NCBI RefSeq assembly: GCF_036227565.1
Contig: NZ_CP109460.1
Coordinates: 620,001 to 684,000 of the forward strand
Reading direction: 5' to 3'
Length of the DNA: 64,000 bases
Source: Streptomyces sp. NBC_01454
Lineage (GTDB): Bacteria > Actinomycetota > Actinomycetes > Streptomycetales > Streptomycetaceae
Part shown: in pieces, positions 27,575-36,409 of the stretch
How the letters are laid out: each line of letters starts with the position of its first letter
Position numbering within the stretch: position 1 is the first letter of the stretch
The notes under the pieces: model-generated
Databases searched by the model: none
What the model was told of the DNA's origin: nothing
What the model saw: only the letters and a program-made list of their open reading frames with translations
Translations under genes and position numbers: made by a program

Positions 27575-29104
27575 ATGCCTTCCCCCGTGCAGCAGGACCC
27601 CGGCCGGCCGAGAATGCGCCGCTCGCTGGGGGTGAAGGACGGTGTGGCCATCGCCGCGTCGAGCACCGCCGCCACCACCAGCCTCGGCATCGGGATGGGC
27701 TCGCTGGCCGCGTACGCCGGGCGCCAGACACCCGCCCTGCTGCTGCTCGCGTTCCTCCCCGTGCTCGGCATCGCCCTGTCGTACGCCCGGCTCAACCGCA
27801 CCGAGCCGAACTGCGGCAGCGGCTACACCTGGGTGGGCCGGTCCATCGGCCCCTGGTCGGGGTTTCTGACCGGGTGGGTGGTGCTGATCGGCAACGTGAT
27901 CTTCATGGCGTACACGGGGGCGGTGACCGGCTCCGTGGTGCTCCAGTTCCTCAACAAGCTCGGGCTGCACAGCCTGTTGGGCCTCCGGCTGGATCCGTCC
28001 TCGACCGGCATCAGTACCGCCGTCGGCCTGGTGGCGCTGGTCGTCGTCACGGTCACCGCCATCACCGGCGTGCGGTCCGCGACCCGGATGCAAATGTGGC
28101 TGCTGATCTTCGAGTACACGGTGCTGTTGGTCTTCTGCGGCTATGCGCTGTACATCGGCGACCAGCCGTTCTCGCTGTCCTGGCTCAACCCCTTCGACAT
28201 CGGCTCACCGCAGGCACTGGCCCAGGGGATGGTGATCGCGGTGTTCATCTACTGGGGCTGGGACGCCGCGTTCAGCGTCAACGAGGAGACCCGTAGCGCC
28301 TCCGACGCGGCCCGCGGCGGACTGATCGCGCTGGTGGCGATGCTGGGACTGTTCCTGATCGGCGCACTCGCGTTCCAGCGCGTGATGAGCACGGGCGAAC
28401 TCATCCACAACGGCCCCCAGGCGCTCACCTTCCTCGGCAGCACCCTGGCGCCGGAGCCCTGGGCCTCACTGCCGCTGGCCGCCCTGATGTGCTCCGCCTT
28501 CGCCTCGCTCCAGTCGAGCGTGATCCCCACCGCCCGGGGGGCGCTGGCGATGGCCCGCGACCGGACGCTGGGCCCGGTCTGGCAGCGCCTGCATCCGCGC
28601 TACGGCTCGCCGGCCGTGGGGACCCTCGTGATCATGGCCATGGCGGCGCTGCTGGCCATGCTCGCGGTCGGCATCCCCAAGCTCAACGACATGATCCTGA
28701 CCGCGGTCAACTCCATCGGCCTGACCGTGGCCCTCTACTACGGCCTGACCGCACTCGCCTGCGCGGTGCGCTTCCGCGGCAGCCTGCGCGACGGCGTGGT
28801 GCGCGCGCTGCGGGACGTGGTCGTCCCGGCGGCGAGCGCCCTGGCGCTGTTCGGGCTCGGCGCCTACCTCGTCTGGGACTACGCGACCATGAGCGACCAC
28901 TTCGAGGCGAGTCCGGACAACGGCTGGTTCATGCTGCTGCTCCCCGCGCTGTTCCTCCTGCTGGGCCTGGCCACCGCCGCCTGGGCCAAGTGGGTGCGCC
29001 ACGCCCCGTACTTCCGCACCGGCCGGGGCACCGACGCCGATGCGCTCACCCTGCCGATGGACGGGGACGCCGGCGGGCCGCTGCCGCACCCCGTGGAGAG
29101 CTGA
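27575..29104 (+). CDS. APC-superfamily amino acid/polyamine permease
   Basis: 509 aa with about 12 hydrophobic segments. ATG 27575 follows AAGGAG by eight bases. The N-terminus RRSLGVKDGVAIAASSTAA and CGSGYTWVGRSIGPWSGFLTG show APC signatures (unwound TM1 and the EPNCGSGYTW consensus). It is followed after ~60 bases by an amidohydrolase in the same direction, so uptake and hydrolysis of an amide-type nutrient is a plausible pathway (inference). Confidence 0.9.
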   Translation: MPSPVQQDPGRPRMRRSLGVKDGVAIAASSTAATTSLGIGMGSLAAYAGRQTPALLLLAFLPVLGIALSYARLNRTEPNCGSGYTWVGRSIGPWSGFLTGWVVLIGNVIFMAYTGAVTGSVVLQFLNKLGLHSLLGLRLDPSSTGISTAVGLVALVVVTVTAITGVRSATRMQMWLLIFEYTVLLVFCGYALYIGDQPFSLSWLNPFDIGSPQALAQGMVIAVFIYWGWDAAFSVNEETRSASDAARGGLIALVAMLGLFLIGALAFQRVMSTGELIHNGPQALTFLGSTLAPEPWASLPLAALMCSAFASLQSSVIPTARGALAMARDRTLGPVWQRLHPRYGSPAVGTLVIMAMAALLAMLAVGIPKLNDMILTAVNSIGLTVALYYGLTALACAVRFRGSLRDGVVRALRDVVVPAASALALFGLGAYLVWDYATMSDHFEASPDNGWFMLLLPALFLLLGLATAAWAKWVRHAPYFRTGRGTDADALTLPMDGDAGGPLPHPVES

Positions 29105-29168
29105 CCGCCCGCCCGGCCCCCTCGCGACGACCGCACCACCCACCCGACACCACTGGAGCTGCACCCTC

Positions 29169-30884
29169 ATGGATCTCCGCACCACCGTGCACCCCGAGCC
29201 CGGCCCGGCCGGCGTCCCCTCCGGATCCCCCGGCGACCACCGCGCCGACCTCGTCTTCCTCTCCGGCCCCGTACACACCGTCGACCCCGCGCGGACCCGG
29301 GCGAGCGCGGTGGCGGTCCGCGGGGACCGGATCATCGCCGTCGGGCACGACGCGGCGGTGCGCGAGCTGATCGGACCGGGCACGGAGGTCGTCGACCTGG
29401 GCGGCAAGCTGCTGATCCCCGGCTTCCAGGACGCCCATGTCCATCCGGTCGGCGGCGGGCTGGAGTTGGCGCTGTGCGATCTGAGCGCGGCGGAGACCGC
29501 CACCGCGTACCGCGAGCTGATCAGCGCGTATGCGGCAGCGCATCCGCAGGCTCCGTGGATCACGGGCGGCGGCTGGTCCCTGGAGGCGTTCCCCGGCGGG
29601 ATGCCGACCCGCGAGTTCCTGGACGAGCTCGTCCCCGACCGTCCGGTGTTCCTCGTCAACCGTGATCACCACGGCGGCTGGGCCAACACCTGCGCACTGG
29701 AACGCGCCGGGGTGACCGCCGGTACGCCGGACCCGGCCGACGGGCGTGTCGAGCGGGACGCCGACGGCCACCCGACCGGCATGCTGCAGGAGGGGGCCAT
29801 GCGGCTGGTGGGCGATCTGGTGCCGGAGCCGACGCTCGCCGAGCGGACCGCCGGTCTGCTCAGAGCGCAGCGGCTGCTGCACGGCTACGGGGTGACCGCC
29901 TGGCAGGACGCGATGCTGGGCCGCGCTCCGGGGTCGCCCGACGTCACTCCCGCCTACGTGGCCGCCCGCAGCGAAGGGAAGCTCACCGCGCGGGTGCGGG
30001 GGGCACTGTGGTGGGAGCGGGACCGCGGCGTGGAGCAGATCCCCGAACTGCTGGCGCGGCGGGAGGAGTTGACGGGCGGGCGGCTGCAGGCGACCAGCGT
30101 CAAGATCATGCAGGACGGCATCGCCGAGAACCACACCGCCGCCATGCTCAGCCCCTACCTCACGTCCTGCGGCTGCGCCTCCGGCAACAGCGGCATCTCG
30201 TTCATCGCCCCCGGGGATCTGTGCACCTATGTCACCCGGCTGGACGCGGAGGGCTTCCAGGTGCACTTCCACGCCCTGGGCGACCGGGCCGTACGCGAGG
30301 CACTGGACGCGGTCGAGGCGGCCCGGCGGACGAATGGCCGGACCGACACCCGGCCCCACCTCGCCCATCTCCAGGTGGTCCACCCCGAGGACATCCCGCG
30401 CTTCCGCCGGCTCGGCGCGACCGCCAACATCCAGGCGCTGTGGGCGGCCCACGAACCGCAGATGGACGAGCTGACCATCCCCTTCCTGGGCGCCCAGCGG
30501 GCCGCCTGGCAGTATCCGTTCGGCGATCTGCTGCGCTCGGGCGCCACCCTGGCGGCGGGCAGCGACTGGCCGGTCAGCTCCCCGGACCCGATCGCCGCCC
30601 TGCATGTCGCGGTCAACCGCCGGACCCCGGACGGCCCGGACGCGGCACCGGCCTTCCTGCCCGAACAGCGCATCGACCTGGGGGCGGCGCTGGCCGCGTA
30701 CACGGCCGGGAGCGCATACGCCAACCACCTCGACGACACCGGCACCATCCGTCCCGGCATGCTGGCCGACCTGGCCATCCTCGACCGCGACCCGTTCGAC
30801 GGCCCCGACGAGGAGATCGCCGCGACCCGGGTGCTGGAGACCTTCGTCGGCGGGAGCCGGGTGTACGCGGCCGACGACGCCTGA
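29169..30884 (+). CDS. YtcJ-type amidohydrolase
   Basis: 571 aa metal-dependent amidohydrolase. N-terminal FQDAHVHP (HxH metal ligands), central FHALGDRAVREALDAV, C-terminal AGSDWPVSSPDP (metal Asp) and PGMLADLAILDRDPF. This is the YtcJ/COG1574 family, which includes N-substituted formamide deformylase and related amidases. It follows the APC permease in one operon. ATG 29169 is the best start, although no strong ribosome site is visible. Confidence 0.9.
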   Translation: MDLRTTVHPEPGPAGVPSGSPGDHRADLVFLSGPVHTVDPARTRASAVAVRGDRIIAVGHDAAVRELIGPGTEVVDLGGKLLIPGFQDAHVHPVGGGLELALCDLSAAETATAYRELISAYAAAHPQAPWITGGGWSLEAFPGGMPTREFLDELVPDRPVFLVNRDHHGGWANTCALERAGVTAGTPDPADGRVERDADGHPTGMLQEGAMRLVGDLVPEPTLAERTAGLLRAQRLLHGYGVTAWQDAMLGRAPGSPDVTPAYVAARSEGKLTARVRGALWWERDRGVEQIPELLARREELTGGRLQATSVKIMQDGIAENHTAAMLSPYLTSCGCASGNSGISFIAPGDLCTYVTRLDAEGFQVHFHALGDRAVREALDAVEAARRTNGRTDTRPHLAHLQVVHPEDIPRFRRLGATANIQALWAAHEPQMDELTIPFLGAQRAAWQYPFGDLLRSGATLAAGSDWPVSSPDPIAALHVAVNRRTPDGPDAAPAFLPEQRIDLGAALAAYTAGSAYANHLDDTGTIRPGMLADLAILDRDPFDGPDEEIAATRVLETFVGGSRVYAADDA

Positions 30885-30891
30885 GCAGGAC

Positions 30892-30924
30892 GGCGCGGCC
30901 GGAGCCCCACGCCCCGGCCGCGCC
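30892..30924 (+). terminator. Hairpin terminator after the amidohydrolase
   Basis: GGCGCGGCCGG and CCGGCCGCGCC pair perfectly (11 bp) around an 11-base loop, starting eight bases after the amidohydrolase stop. Confidence 0.75.
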
Positions 30925-30998
30925 ACCCCCGCGCTGTGCGCCCGGCGGACCCGCCCCGCGCTCTCGCGGTGGGCCGGCCCGCCGGGCGGGACGCGCGC

Positions 30999-31409
30999 CT
31001 ACTCGATGACGAGCTCGACGTCGATGTTGCCGCGGGTGGCCTTGGAGTACGGGCAGAACTCGTGCGTGGCCTCGACCAGCTTGTGGCCGGTCTCGCCCGC
31101 GAGGGTCTCCGGCAGCTCCACCCGCATGACGACCCCGAGACCGAAGCCGGTGCCGTCCTTGCCGATCGAGACCTCGGCGGTGACCGAGACGTCCTTGGTG
31201 TCGATCTTCATCTGGCGGCCGACATTGCTCATCGCGCTGGCGAAGCAGGCCGCGTAGCCGGCGGCGAAGAGCTGCTCCGGGTTGGTGCCCGCGCCGTTGC
31301 CGCCGAGCTCCGGGGGCATGGCCAGGGCGAGGTCGATCCGGCCGTCGGAGCTGACGGCCCGTCCCTCGCGGCCGTTGGCGGTGGCGACAGCGGTGTACAG
31401 CGCGTCCAT
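30999..31409 (-). CDS. ohr: Organic hydroperoxide resistance protein Ohr
   Basis: 136 aa, the normal length. Both redox cysteines are present: GYAACFAS (Cys55) and HEFCPYSK (Cys119), with Arg in the N-terminal region. Ohr reduces organic hydroperoxides with lipoylated protein as donor. Starts at ATG 31409 and is divergent from ohrR, with a shared operator region. Confidence 0.95.
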   Translation of the reverse strand: MDALYTAVATANGREGRAVSSDGRIDLALAMPPELGGNGAGTNPEQLFAAGYAACFASAMSNVGRQMKIDTKDVSVTAEVSIGKDGTGFGLGVVMRVELPETLAGETGHKLVEATHEFCPYSKATRGNIDVELVIE

Positions 31410-31473
31410 CAGGGTTCCCTTCGTGGCGCGGCGGCCGTTTCCCGGCCGCCCGATGGGCACTACAGTCGCACAC

Positions 31474-31511
31474 ATTTAAATTGCGTGCAACTAGGTTGTG
31501 CACAATTAAAT
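31474..31511. promoter_or_regulatory. OhrR operator region
   Basis: AT-rich dyad in the ohr/ohrR intergenic region, including the perfect palindrome TTGTGCACAA (31496-31505), a related TTGCGTGCAA (31481-31490) and outer ATTTAA/TTAAAT arms. It overlaps the region where both promoters must lie, consistent with co-repression by OhrR until peroxide oxidises it. Confidence 0.75.
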
Positions 31512-31535
31512 GGCTGGGCGAGCTAACCTGGACCC

Positions 31536-31997
31536 ATGACCCCTACGACCAGGCCCCCGGTGCCCGACGCCGAACTGCTCCGCCTCGACCACCAGGTCTG
31601 CTTCTCCTTGCACGCCGCCTCGCGCGCCTTCGGCAGCGTCTACCGGGACGCCCTGAAGGACCTGGGCCTGACCTACCCCCAGTACCTGGTCATGCTGGTC
31701 CTGTGGGAGCACGGCCCCCAGCCGGTCAAGGCCATCGGCGAACAGCTCCGGCTGGACTCCGGCACCCTCTCCCCGCTCCTCAAGCGGCTGGAGTCGGCCG
31801 GCCTGGTACGGCGCGAACGGAGCAGCGAGGACGAGCGCTCGGTCACCGTCCAGCTCACCCCCGCCGGCGACGAGCTGCGCACCCGGGCCCTGCCGGTCCC
31901 GCTCCGGATACTGGCCGCGACCGGCCTGACGATCGAGGAACTGCGTACACTCCAGGGCCTGTTGGGACGGGTGACCAGCGCCCTCGACGAGGCCTGA
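31536..31997 (+). CDS. ohrR: OhrR, MarR-family peroxide-sensing repressor
   Basis: 153 aa MarR/DUF24-like protein. LDHQVCFSLHAASRAF carries the reactive Cys22 typical of OhrR; the winged HTH is KAIGEQLRLDSGTLSPLLKR. Divergent from ohr, as in characterised Streptomyces and Xanthomonas systems. Organic peroxide oxidation of the Cys releases DNA (family knowledge). Confidence 0.92.
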   Translation: MTPTTRPPVPDAELLRLDHQVCFSLHAASRAFGSVYRDALKDLGLTYPQYLVMLVLWEHGPQPVKAIGEQLRLDSGTLSPLLKRLESAGLVRRERSSEDERSVTVQLTPAGDELRTRALPVPLRILAATGLTIEELRTLQGLLGRVTSALDEA

Positions 31998-32266
31998 CCC
32001 CACCGGCCTCCCGAGTCCGGCGCCCTCCGGCCCGTACCTCTCGACGGTCCGCGGCGTTACGTACGTAGGCGCTTTCCGCGGCGTCCGCAAGGCGGGGCAC
32101 GAACGCCCTGTCCACCCTGGTGCACTCATCACCCCATTGAGCTACCAAAGTTGGGGAGTCATCAGGACAAAGGCGTATAAAGGGTGGTCAAACCAGCCGG
32201 AGCCGCCGGTGAAATCCCGCCCACGACGCGGTTGGCAGCATCGCCTACGGCAAGGAGGAGCGCCAC

Positions 32267-32500
32267 GTGAATGCGGCAGAAGTTGTCACCACCATGCTGG
32301 TCCAACGGTTCGGGGTCTCCTCGGGCGACATCACCGACGGGACTGCGCTGCGCAGCCTGCGTCTGGACTCCCTGGCACTGGAAGAGCTCCGCGTGCTCAT
32401 CGAGGAGCGGCTGGACATCGACCTCGACGAGGTCTCGCTGACCCCGCGGAACACCGTGGGTCAGCTGGTGGCGGCCGTCGACGGCAAAGTTCCGGCATGA
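32267..32500 (+). CDS. Acyl carrier protein
   Basis: 77 aa carrier protein. The phosphopantetheine site is LRLDSLALEELRV, with Ser in DSLAL (the usual preceding Gly is replaced). GTG start at 32267 with AAGGAGGAG upstream. Its stop overlaps the next ketosynthase start (ATGA), so carrier and ketosynthase are made together. It is not the fab operon ACP: the neighbours are different. Confidence 0.88.
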   Translation: MNAAEVVTTMLVQRFGVSSGDITDGTALRSLRLDSLALEELRVLIEERLDIDLDEVSLTPRNTVGQLVAAVDGKVPA

Positions 32501-33735
32501 CGGGCCGCCAGGAGCCGTTCTCCGCGGCCGTAACAGGACTGGGACTGGTCACCGCGGCGGGCGTCGGCGCGAAGGCCACCTGGCATTCCGTCACCCAGGA
32601 CACGGTGCCTTCCGGAGTGGCGCGGCACGAGGAACTCGCCGATCTGCCCTGCGACTTCATGTACACCGTCCCCGATCTGGACACCCTCGGGCTGCTCGGC
32701 GTGGCCACCCAGCGGCTGATGGACCGCTTCTCGCAGCTGGCGGTCATCGCCGCCCGGGAGGCCGTCTCCGATGCCGGACTCGACACGGAGTCCTGGGACA
32801 GCGACCGCGTCGCGGTGGTGATCGGCTCCGCGCACGGCGGGCTGCCGTTCTACGACCAGCAGCATGTGGCGATGGCCGGGCGCGGCGCCCGGCGGGTCTC
32901 GCCCAAGCTCGCCCCGCTGACCGTCGTGAACAGCGCCGCCAGCAGTGTCTGCACCGATCTCGGCGCCCACGGCCCCAGCCTGGGGGTGGCGACGGCCTGC
33001 TCCTCCGGCACCGTCGCCCTGGGCACCGCGCACCAGCTGCTGCGCGCCGGGGTATGCGACATCGCCATCGCCGGCGGGGCGGAGTCGGTGCTGTCCCGGC
33101 TGCTGATCGCCAGCGCCTGCCAGATGAAGGCGGTCTCCACCCGCCGGGACGACCCGGCCACGGCCTGCCGTCCCTTCGACGCCGACCGGGACGGCTTCGT
33201 GGTCGGCGAGGGCGCCGGGCTCCTGGTGCTGGAGCGCCCCGAGCACGCCCGGGCGCGCCGGGCACCCGTCCGCGCGCATCTGCGCGGCTACGGCGCCTCC
33301 AGCGACGCCCACTCCGCGGTGGCCCCGGACCCCGAGGGCAACGGCATCGAGCGGGCGCTGCGGACCGCGCTGGCGGACGCGGGGGTGCAGCCCGGCGACG
33401 TCGGCCATGTCAATGCGCACGGCACCTCGACGGTGGTCAACGACCGGGTCGAGGCCACCGTGCTGCGGCGGGTGCTCGGCGATCACCCCCTGGTCACCTC
33501 CACCAAGGCGATGACCGGGCACGCACTGGGCGCCGCCGGCGGCATCGAGGCGGCGCTCACCGTGCTCGCCCTGGAGCAGCAGCTGGTGCCGCCGACCGCC
33601 AACCTCGAGGTGCCGGATCCGCGGATCCCGATCGACATCGTGCGCAAGGAGGCCCGGCCGGCGTCCTTCGACTGCGCGGTCAAGACGTCGCTCGGCTTCG
33701 GCGGGCACAACGCCGCGCTGGTACTGACCCGCTAG
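32497..33735 (+). CDS. Beta-ketoacyl-ACP synthase (FabF/KAS II type)
   Basis: 412 aa. The complete Cys-His-His triad: ATACSSGT (Cys168), NAHGTST (His308), GHALGAAGG (His342). It is closest to FabF-like or type II PKS KS-alpha, without a chain-length factor gene next to it. It translationally overlaps the ACP gene. Together with the hydrolase behind it, this is a three-gene ACP/KS/hydrolase unit, which probably makes a short fatty acyl-derived product or extends an acyl chain. Confidence 0.9.
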   Translation: MTGRQEPFSAAVTGLGLVTAAGVGAKATWHSVTQDTVPSGVARHEELADLPCDFMYTVPDLDTLGLLGVATQRLMDRFSQLAVIAAREAVSDAGLDTESWDSDRVAVVIGSAHGGLPFYDQQHVAMAGRGARRVSPKLAPLTVVNSAASSVCTDLGAHGPSLGVATACSSGTVALGTAHQLLRAGVCDIAIAGGAESVLSRLLIASACQMKAVSTRRDDPATACRPFDADRDGFVVGEGAGLLVLERPEHARARRAPVRAHLRGYGASSDAHSAVAPDPEGNGIERALRTALADAGVQPGDVGHVNAHGTSTVVNDRVEATVLRRVLGDHPLVTSTKAMTGHALGAAGGIEAALTVLALEQQLVPPTANLEVPDPRIPIDIVRKEARPASFDCAVKTSLGFGGHNAALVLTR

Positions 33736-33812
33736 GGCGACACGCCCTGGACCACCACCGCGCGCCCGGCCGGCGCGCACGCTCCCGCCGGTGCCCCGAG
33801 AAGGAAACTGCC

Positions 33813-34712
33813 ATGTCCGAGGAAACGATCCGTGCCCTGTCGGTGGGCGGGCTGTCCTATTCCTACCGGCGGCTGCGGCAGCCGCAGCGGACCACCGAGC
33901 CCGTGCTGGTGCTGGGGGGCGCGCTGCAGGGGATGTTCGGCTGGCCGCAGATGGAGGATCACGTGGGGCCGGTGGCGGATGTGGTGACCGCCGATCTGCC
34001 CGGCATGGGCAGCGCCGATCCGCTGCCCCCGGGGCCGAGCATCGACGTGGTGTGCGCGGCGATCGAGCGGATCATCGACGATCTGGACGTCCCCCGGATC
34101 AATCTCTTCGGCTTCTCCTACGGCGCGGGCGTGGCCTTCGGATGCGCCCGGCGTTTCCCCGGGCGCATCGCACGGCTCGCCCTCGGCGGGGTCCCGGCGC
34201 ACATCAGCGAGGCGCAGATGGAGCTGTGGCAGCGGGCCGCCGACCATCTGCTGCAGGGTGACGACGAGGCCTTCGCCACCCTGGTCACCGAGGGGCTGAT
34301 GTGCCTCGACGCCGGCCGGCACGTCACCCATCGCAAGCTGGCCTACCGCTACGTCCGGCGCTCGATACTGCATGCGGCCCGCCACTCCCGGGACGCCGTC
34401 GCCTCGCTCAGCCGCGGGCTCCTGGACCGTCCGGACTTCTCCGGCGGACTGACCGGGGTCCCCACCCTCGTCTTCAGCGGTGAGCACGACACGGTGACCT
34501 CCCCGGCCCGCCAGCGGGCGTTCGCGGCCACCATCCCGGGCAGCCGCTTCCTGACGATTCCGGACGCCGATCACTGGGTGGTGCTCGAACGCCCGCAGGA
34601 CGTCGCGGACTTGGCGGCCCGCTTCTTCACCGACGGCCCGCTCAGCTCGGCGCCCTGTCTCGCACCGGCGGCGGGCAGGGAGCCGTCGCCGGCCGATCCG
34701 GCGTGTGTGTGA
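33813..34712 (+). CDS. Alpha/beta hydrolase, thioesterase-like
   Basis: 299 aa. Nucleophile elbow GFSYGAG (Ser102), acid region FSGEHDTVTSP and the catalytic His in PDADHWVVLERP complete the triad. AAGGAAAC lies upstream of ATG 33813. As the third gene behind ACP and KS, it may release or cyclise the acyl chain (thioesterase or lactonase), but a separate role is possible. Confidence 0.85.
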   Translation: MSEETIRALSVGGLSYSYRRLRQPQRTTEPVLVLGGALQGMFGWPQMEDHVGPVADVVTADLPGMGSADPLPPGPSIDVVCAAIERIIDDLDVPRINLFGFSYGAGVAFGCARRFPGRIARLALGGVPAHISEAQMELWQRAADHLLQGDDEAFATLVTEGLMCLDAGRHVTHRKLAYRYVRRSILHAARHSRDAVASLSRGLLDRPDFSGGLTGVPTLVFSGEHDTVTSPARQRAFAATIPGSRFLTIPDADHWVVLERPQDVADLAARFFTDGPLSSAPCLAPAAGREPSPADPACV

Positions 34713-34771
34713 GCCACGCGGGGCCAATACATTCCCTTGCGGTTATATAGCCGGAGAGGCATGCTGGCGCC

Positions 34772-35089
34772 ATGCCCATACCGTTCGACGTACTCGCCGA
34801 GCCGCGCCGGCGCAAGATCCTCGACCTGCTCCTGGAGCGGCCGCGTCTGGTCGGCGAGCTCACGGACCAGCTCGGACTGAGCCAGCCCGGCACCTCCAAG
34901 CACCTGCGGGTGCTGCGCGAGGCCGGGCTGGTCCGGGTCCGGCAGGACGCCCAGCGCCGCTGGTACGAGCTGCGGCCCGAGCCGCTGGCGGAGCTGGACG
35001 CCTGGCTCGCCCACTACCGCCACCTGTGGACCGGGAGCCTGGACGCGCTGGAACGGCATCTCGACGCCATGGAGGACGACCCCCGATGA
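34772..35089 (+). CDS. ArsR-family repressor paired with an SRPBCC protein
   Basis: 105 aa winged HTH: PFDVLAEPRRRKILDLLLER, LGLSQPGTSKHLRVLREAGL and WYELRPEPLAELDAW. No Cys metal-site motif, so the ArsR fold is not a metal sensor. It ends in ATGA overlap with the SRPBCC gene, a frequent pairing in actinobacteria where the regulator and the ligand-binding AHSA1 domain are coupled. Confidence 0.9.
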   Translation: MPIPFDVLAEPRRRKILDLLLERPRLVGELTDQLGLSQPGTSKHLRVLREAGLVRVRQDAQRRWYELRPEPLAELDAWLAHYRHLWTGSLDALERHLDAMEDDPR

Positions 35090-35934
35090 ACCCGCACTCC
35101 GACACCCTCACCACCTCCGACGGCCGCACCGCCCTGCGCATGGAGCGCAGGCTCGCCCATCCGCCCGCGAAAGTCTGGTCGGCGATCACCGACCCGGCGC
35201 ACATCGGGCAGTGGTTCCCCGCCGAGGTCACCGTGGAGCTCCGGCCCGGCGGGGCGGTGACCTTCACCATGCCGGGCGTCAGCGGGGTCGCCATGACCGG
35301 CACGGTCACCGACGCCGAGGAGCCCCGGCTGTTCGCCTTCACCTGGGGCGAGGACCATCTGCGCTGGGAGATCACCCCGGACGGCGAGGGCTCGCTGCTG
35401 ACCTTGGTGCACACCTTCGGCGACCGCTTCGGCGGCGCCAGCTTCGCGTCCGGCTGGCATCTGTGTCTCACCGCGCTCTCGCAGCTGCTGGACGGCGCCC
35501 CGCCCGCCGTGGAGCGCGATGCCGGCGAACTCCACGAGGCGTATGTCGAGCAGTTCGATCTCGGGCACGGCGTGGTCGAGAACACCGCGGACGGCCCGCG
35601 GATCCGCTTCGAGCGCCAGCTCATCAAGCCCGCCGAGACCGTCTGGGCCGCGCTGACCTCGGGCGCGGAGCCCGTGACGGATGCGCCGGCGCCGGAGGGC
35701 TTCACCGCCGGGGACGCGGCGGCCGGGCCCGTCACCGAGGTACGGGCCCCGTCGGTGCTCGCCTACCGCTGGCATCCGCAGGGCACGGTCCGCTGGGAGC
35801 TGGGACGGGGCACCGGTCACGGCGCGCGCCTCGTCCTCACCCAGACCGGCCCGCGGGGTTTCGACACGGCCGCCGCGCTGGACGCCTGGCACGACCGCAT
35901 CGAGCACCTCGCGGCGCGGCTGCTGAGCGACTGA
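35086..35934 (+). CDS. Two-domain SRPBCC (AHSA1-like) protein
   Basis: 282 aa with two START-fold-like repeats: the first ~1-145 (RRLAHPPAKVWSAITDPAHI, GQWFPAEV), the second ~165-282 (RQLIKPAETVWAALTSG). Such proteins bind small hydrophobic ligands in a helix-grip pocket; they are often coupled to ArsR-type repressors but their ligands are unknown. A short hairpin terminator follows at 35963. Confidence 0.85.
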   Translation: MNPHSDTLTTSDGRTALRMERRLAHPPAKVWSAITDPAHIGQWFPAEVTVELRPGGAVTFTMPGVSGVAMTGTVTDAEEPRLFAFTWGEDHLRWEITPDGEGSLLTLVHTFGDRFGGASFASGWHLCLTALSQLLDGAPPAVERDAGELHEAYVEQFDLGHGVVENTADGPRIRFERQLIKPAETVWAALTSGAEPVTDAPAPEGFTAGDAAAGPVTEVRAPSVLAYRWHPQGTVRWELGRGTGHGARLVLTQTGPRGFDTAAALDAWHDRIEHLAARLLSD

Positions 35935-35962
35935 CCTTCCGTATTTCCCCGCCCCCGCCTCT

Positions 35963-35995
35963 TCGCGCCCCCTGTGGATTCCGCAGGGGGCGCGA
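35963..35995 (+). terminator. Hairpin terminator after the SRPBCC gene
   Basis: TCGCGCCCCCTG and CAGGGGGCGCGA pair over 12 bp with a 9-base loop, beginning 28 bases after the stop. Confidence 0.8.
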
Positions 35996-36058
35996 GCGAT
36001 AAGCGCTCCGGGGCCGCTCCGGCCCCGCCGCTCACCCCCGCGGAAATACCTCTCCCCC

Positions 36059-36278
36059 GTGTGAGCCAGGCAACTCCGCGGGGCTCCGAAGAAGCCTTTG
36101 GCGTCCTCGCCGGGTGATGCACGGCACGCGACGTACGTCACGTACGAGCACCGCTAGTCGATGCCCTTCCCGGCGTTTACCGCAGAGCGCCATCTTTACA
36201 ACGGACATCTCGCTCTATCTCACGAAGATAGGTAGTACAAGGCATCTTTGCCACCATCCAGGGCTCGCGTTAACCATG
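36059..36278 (+). promoter_or_regulatory. Structured leader of the first SLT gene (candidate c-di-AMP riboswitch)
   Basis: The ~220-base block contains GTGTGAGCCAGGCAAC (36059-36074), two adjacent hairpins (GGCT...AGCC, then GGCG...CGCC) ending in GGGTGA, the segment GGCACGCGACGTACGTCAC plus TACGAGC, and GCGTTAACCATG. The same block recurs at 37835-38063 before the second SLT gene. The sequences differ mostly in stem positions that change together. ydaO-type c-di-AMP riboswitches precede rpfA and SLT genes in S. coelicolor; that identity here is a hypothesis, as the full ydaO consensus is not evident. Confidence 0.55.
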
Positions 36279-36409
36279 TTCCGCGTAGCACCGAGAACGA
36301 GCCTGCGGCCTCAGCCAGAACGGCGAACGCGGCCACGACCCTCGGTTCTCACGCGCCAACCGAAGGCCGTCTCCCCCCGCCACCCAGCCCTGGAAGAGGT
36401 CATATCCGC

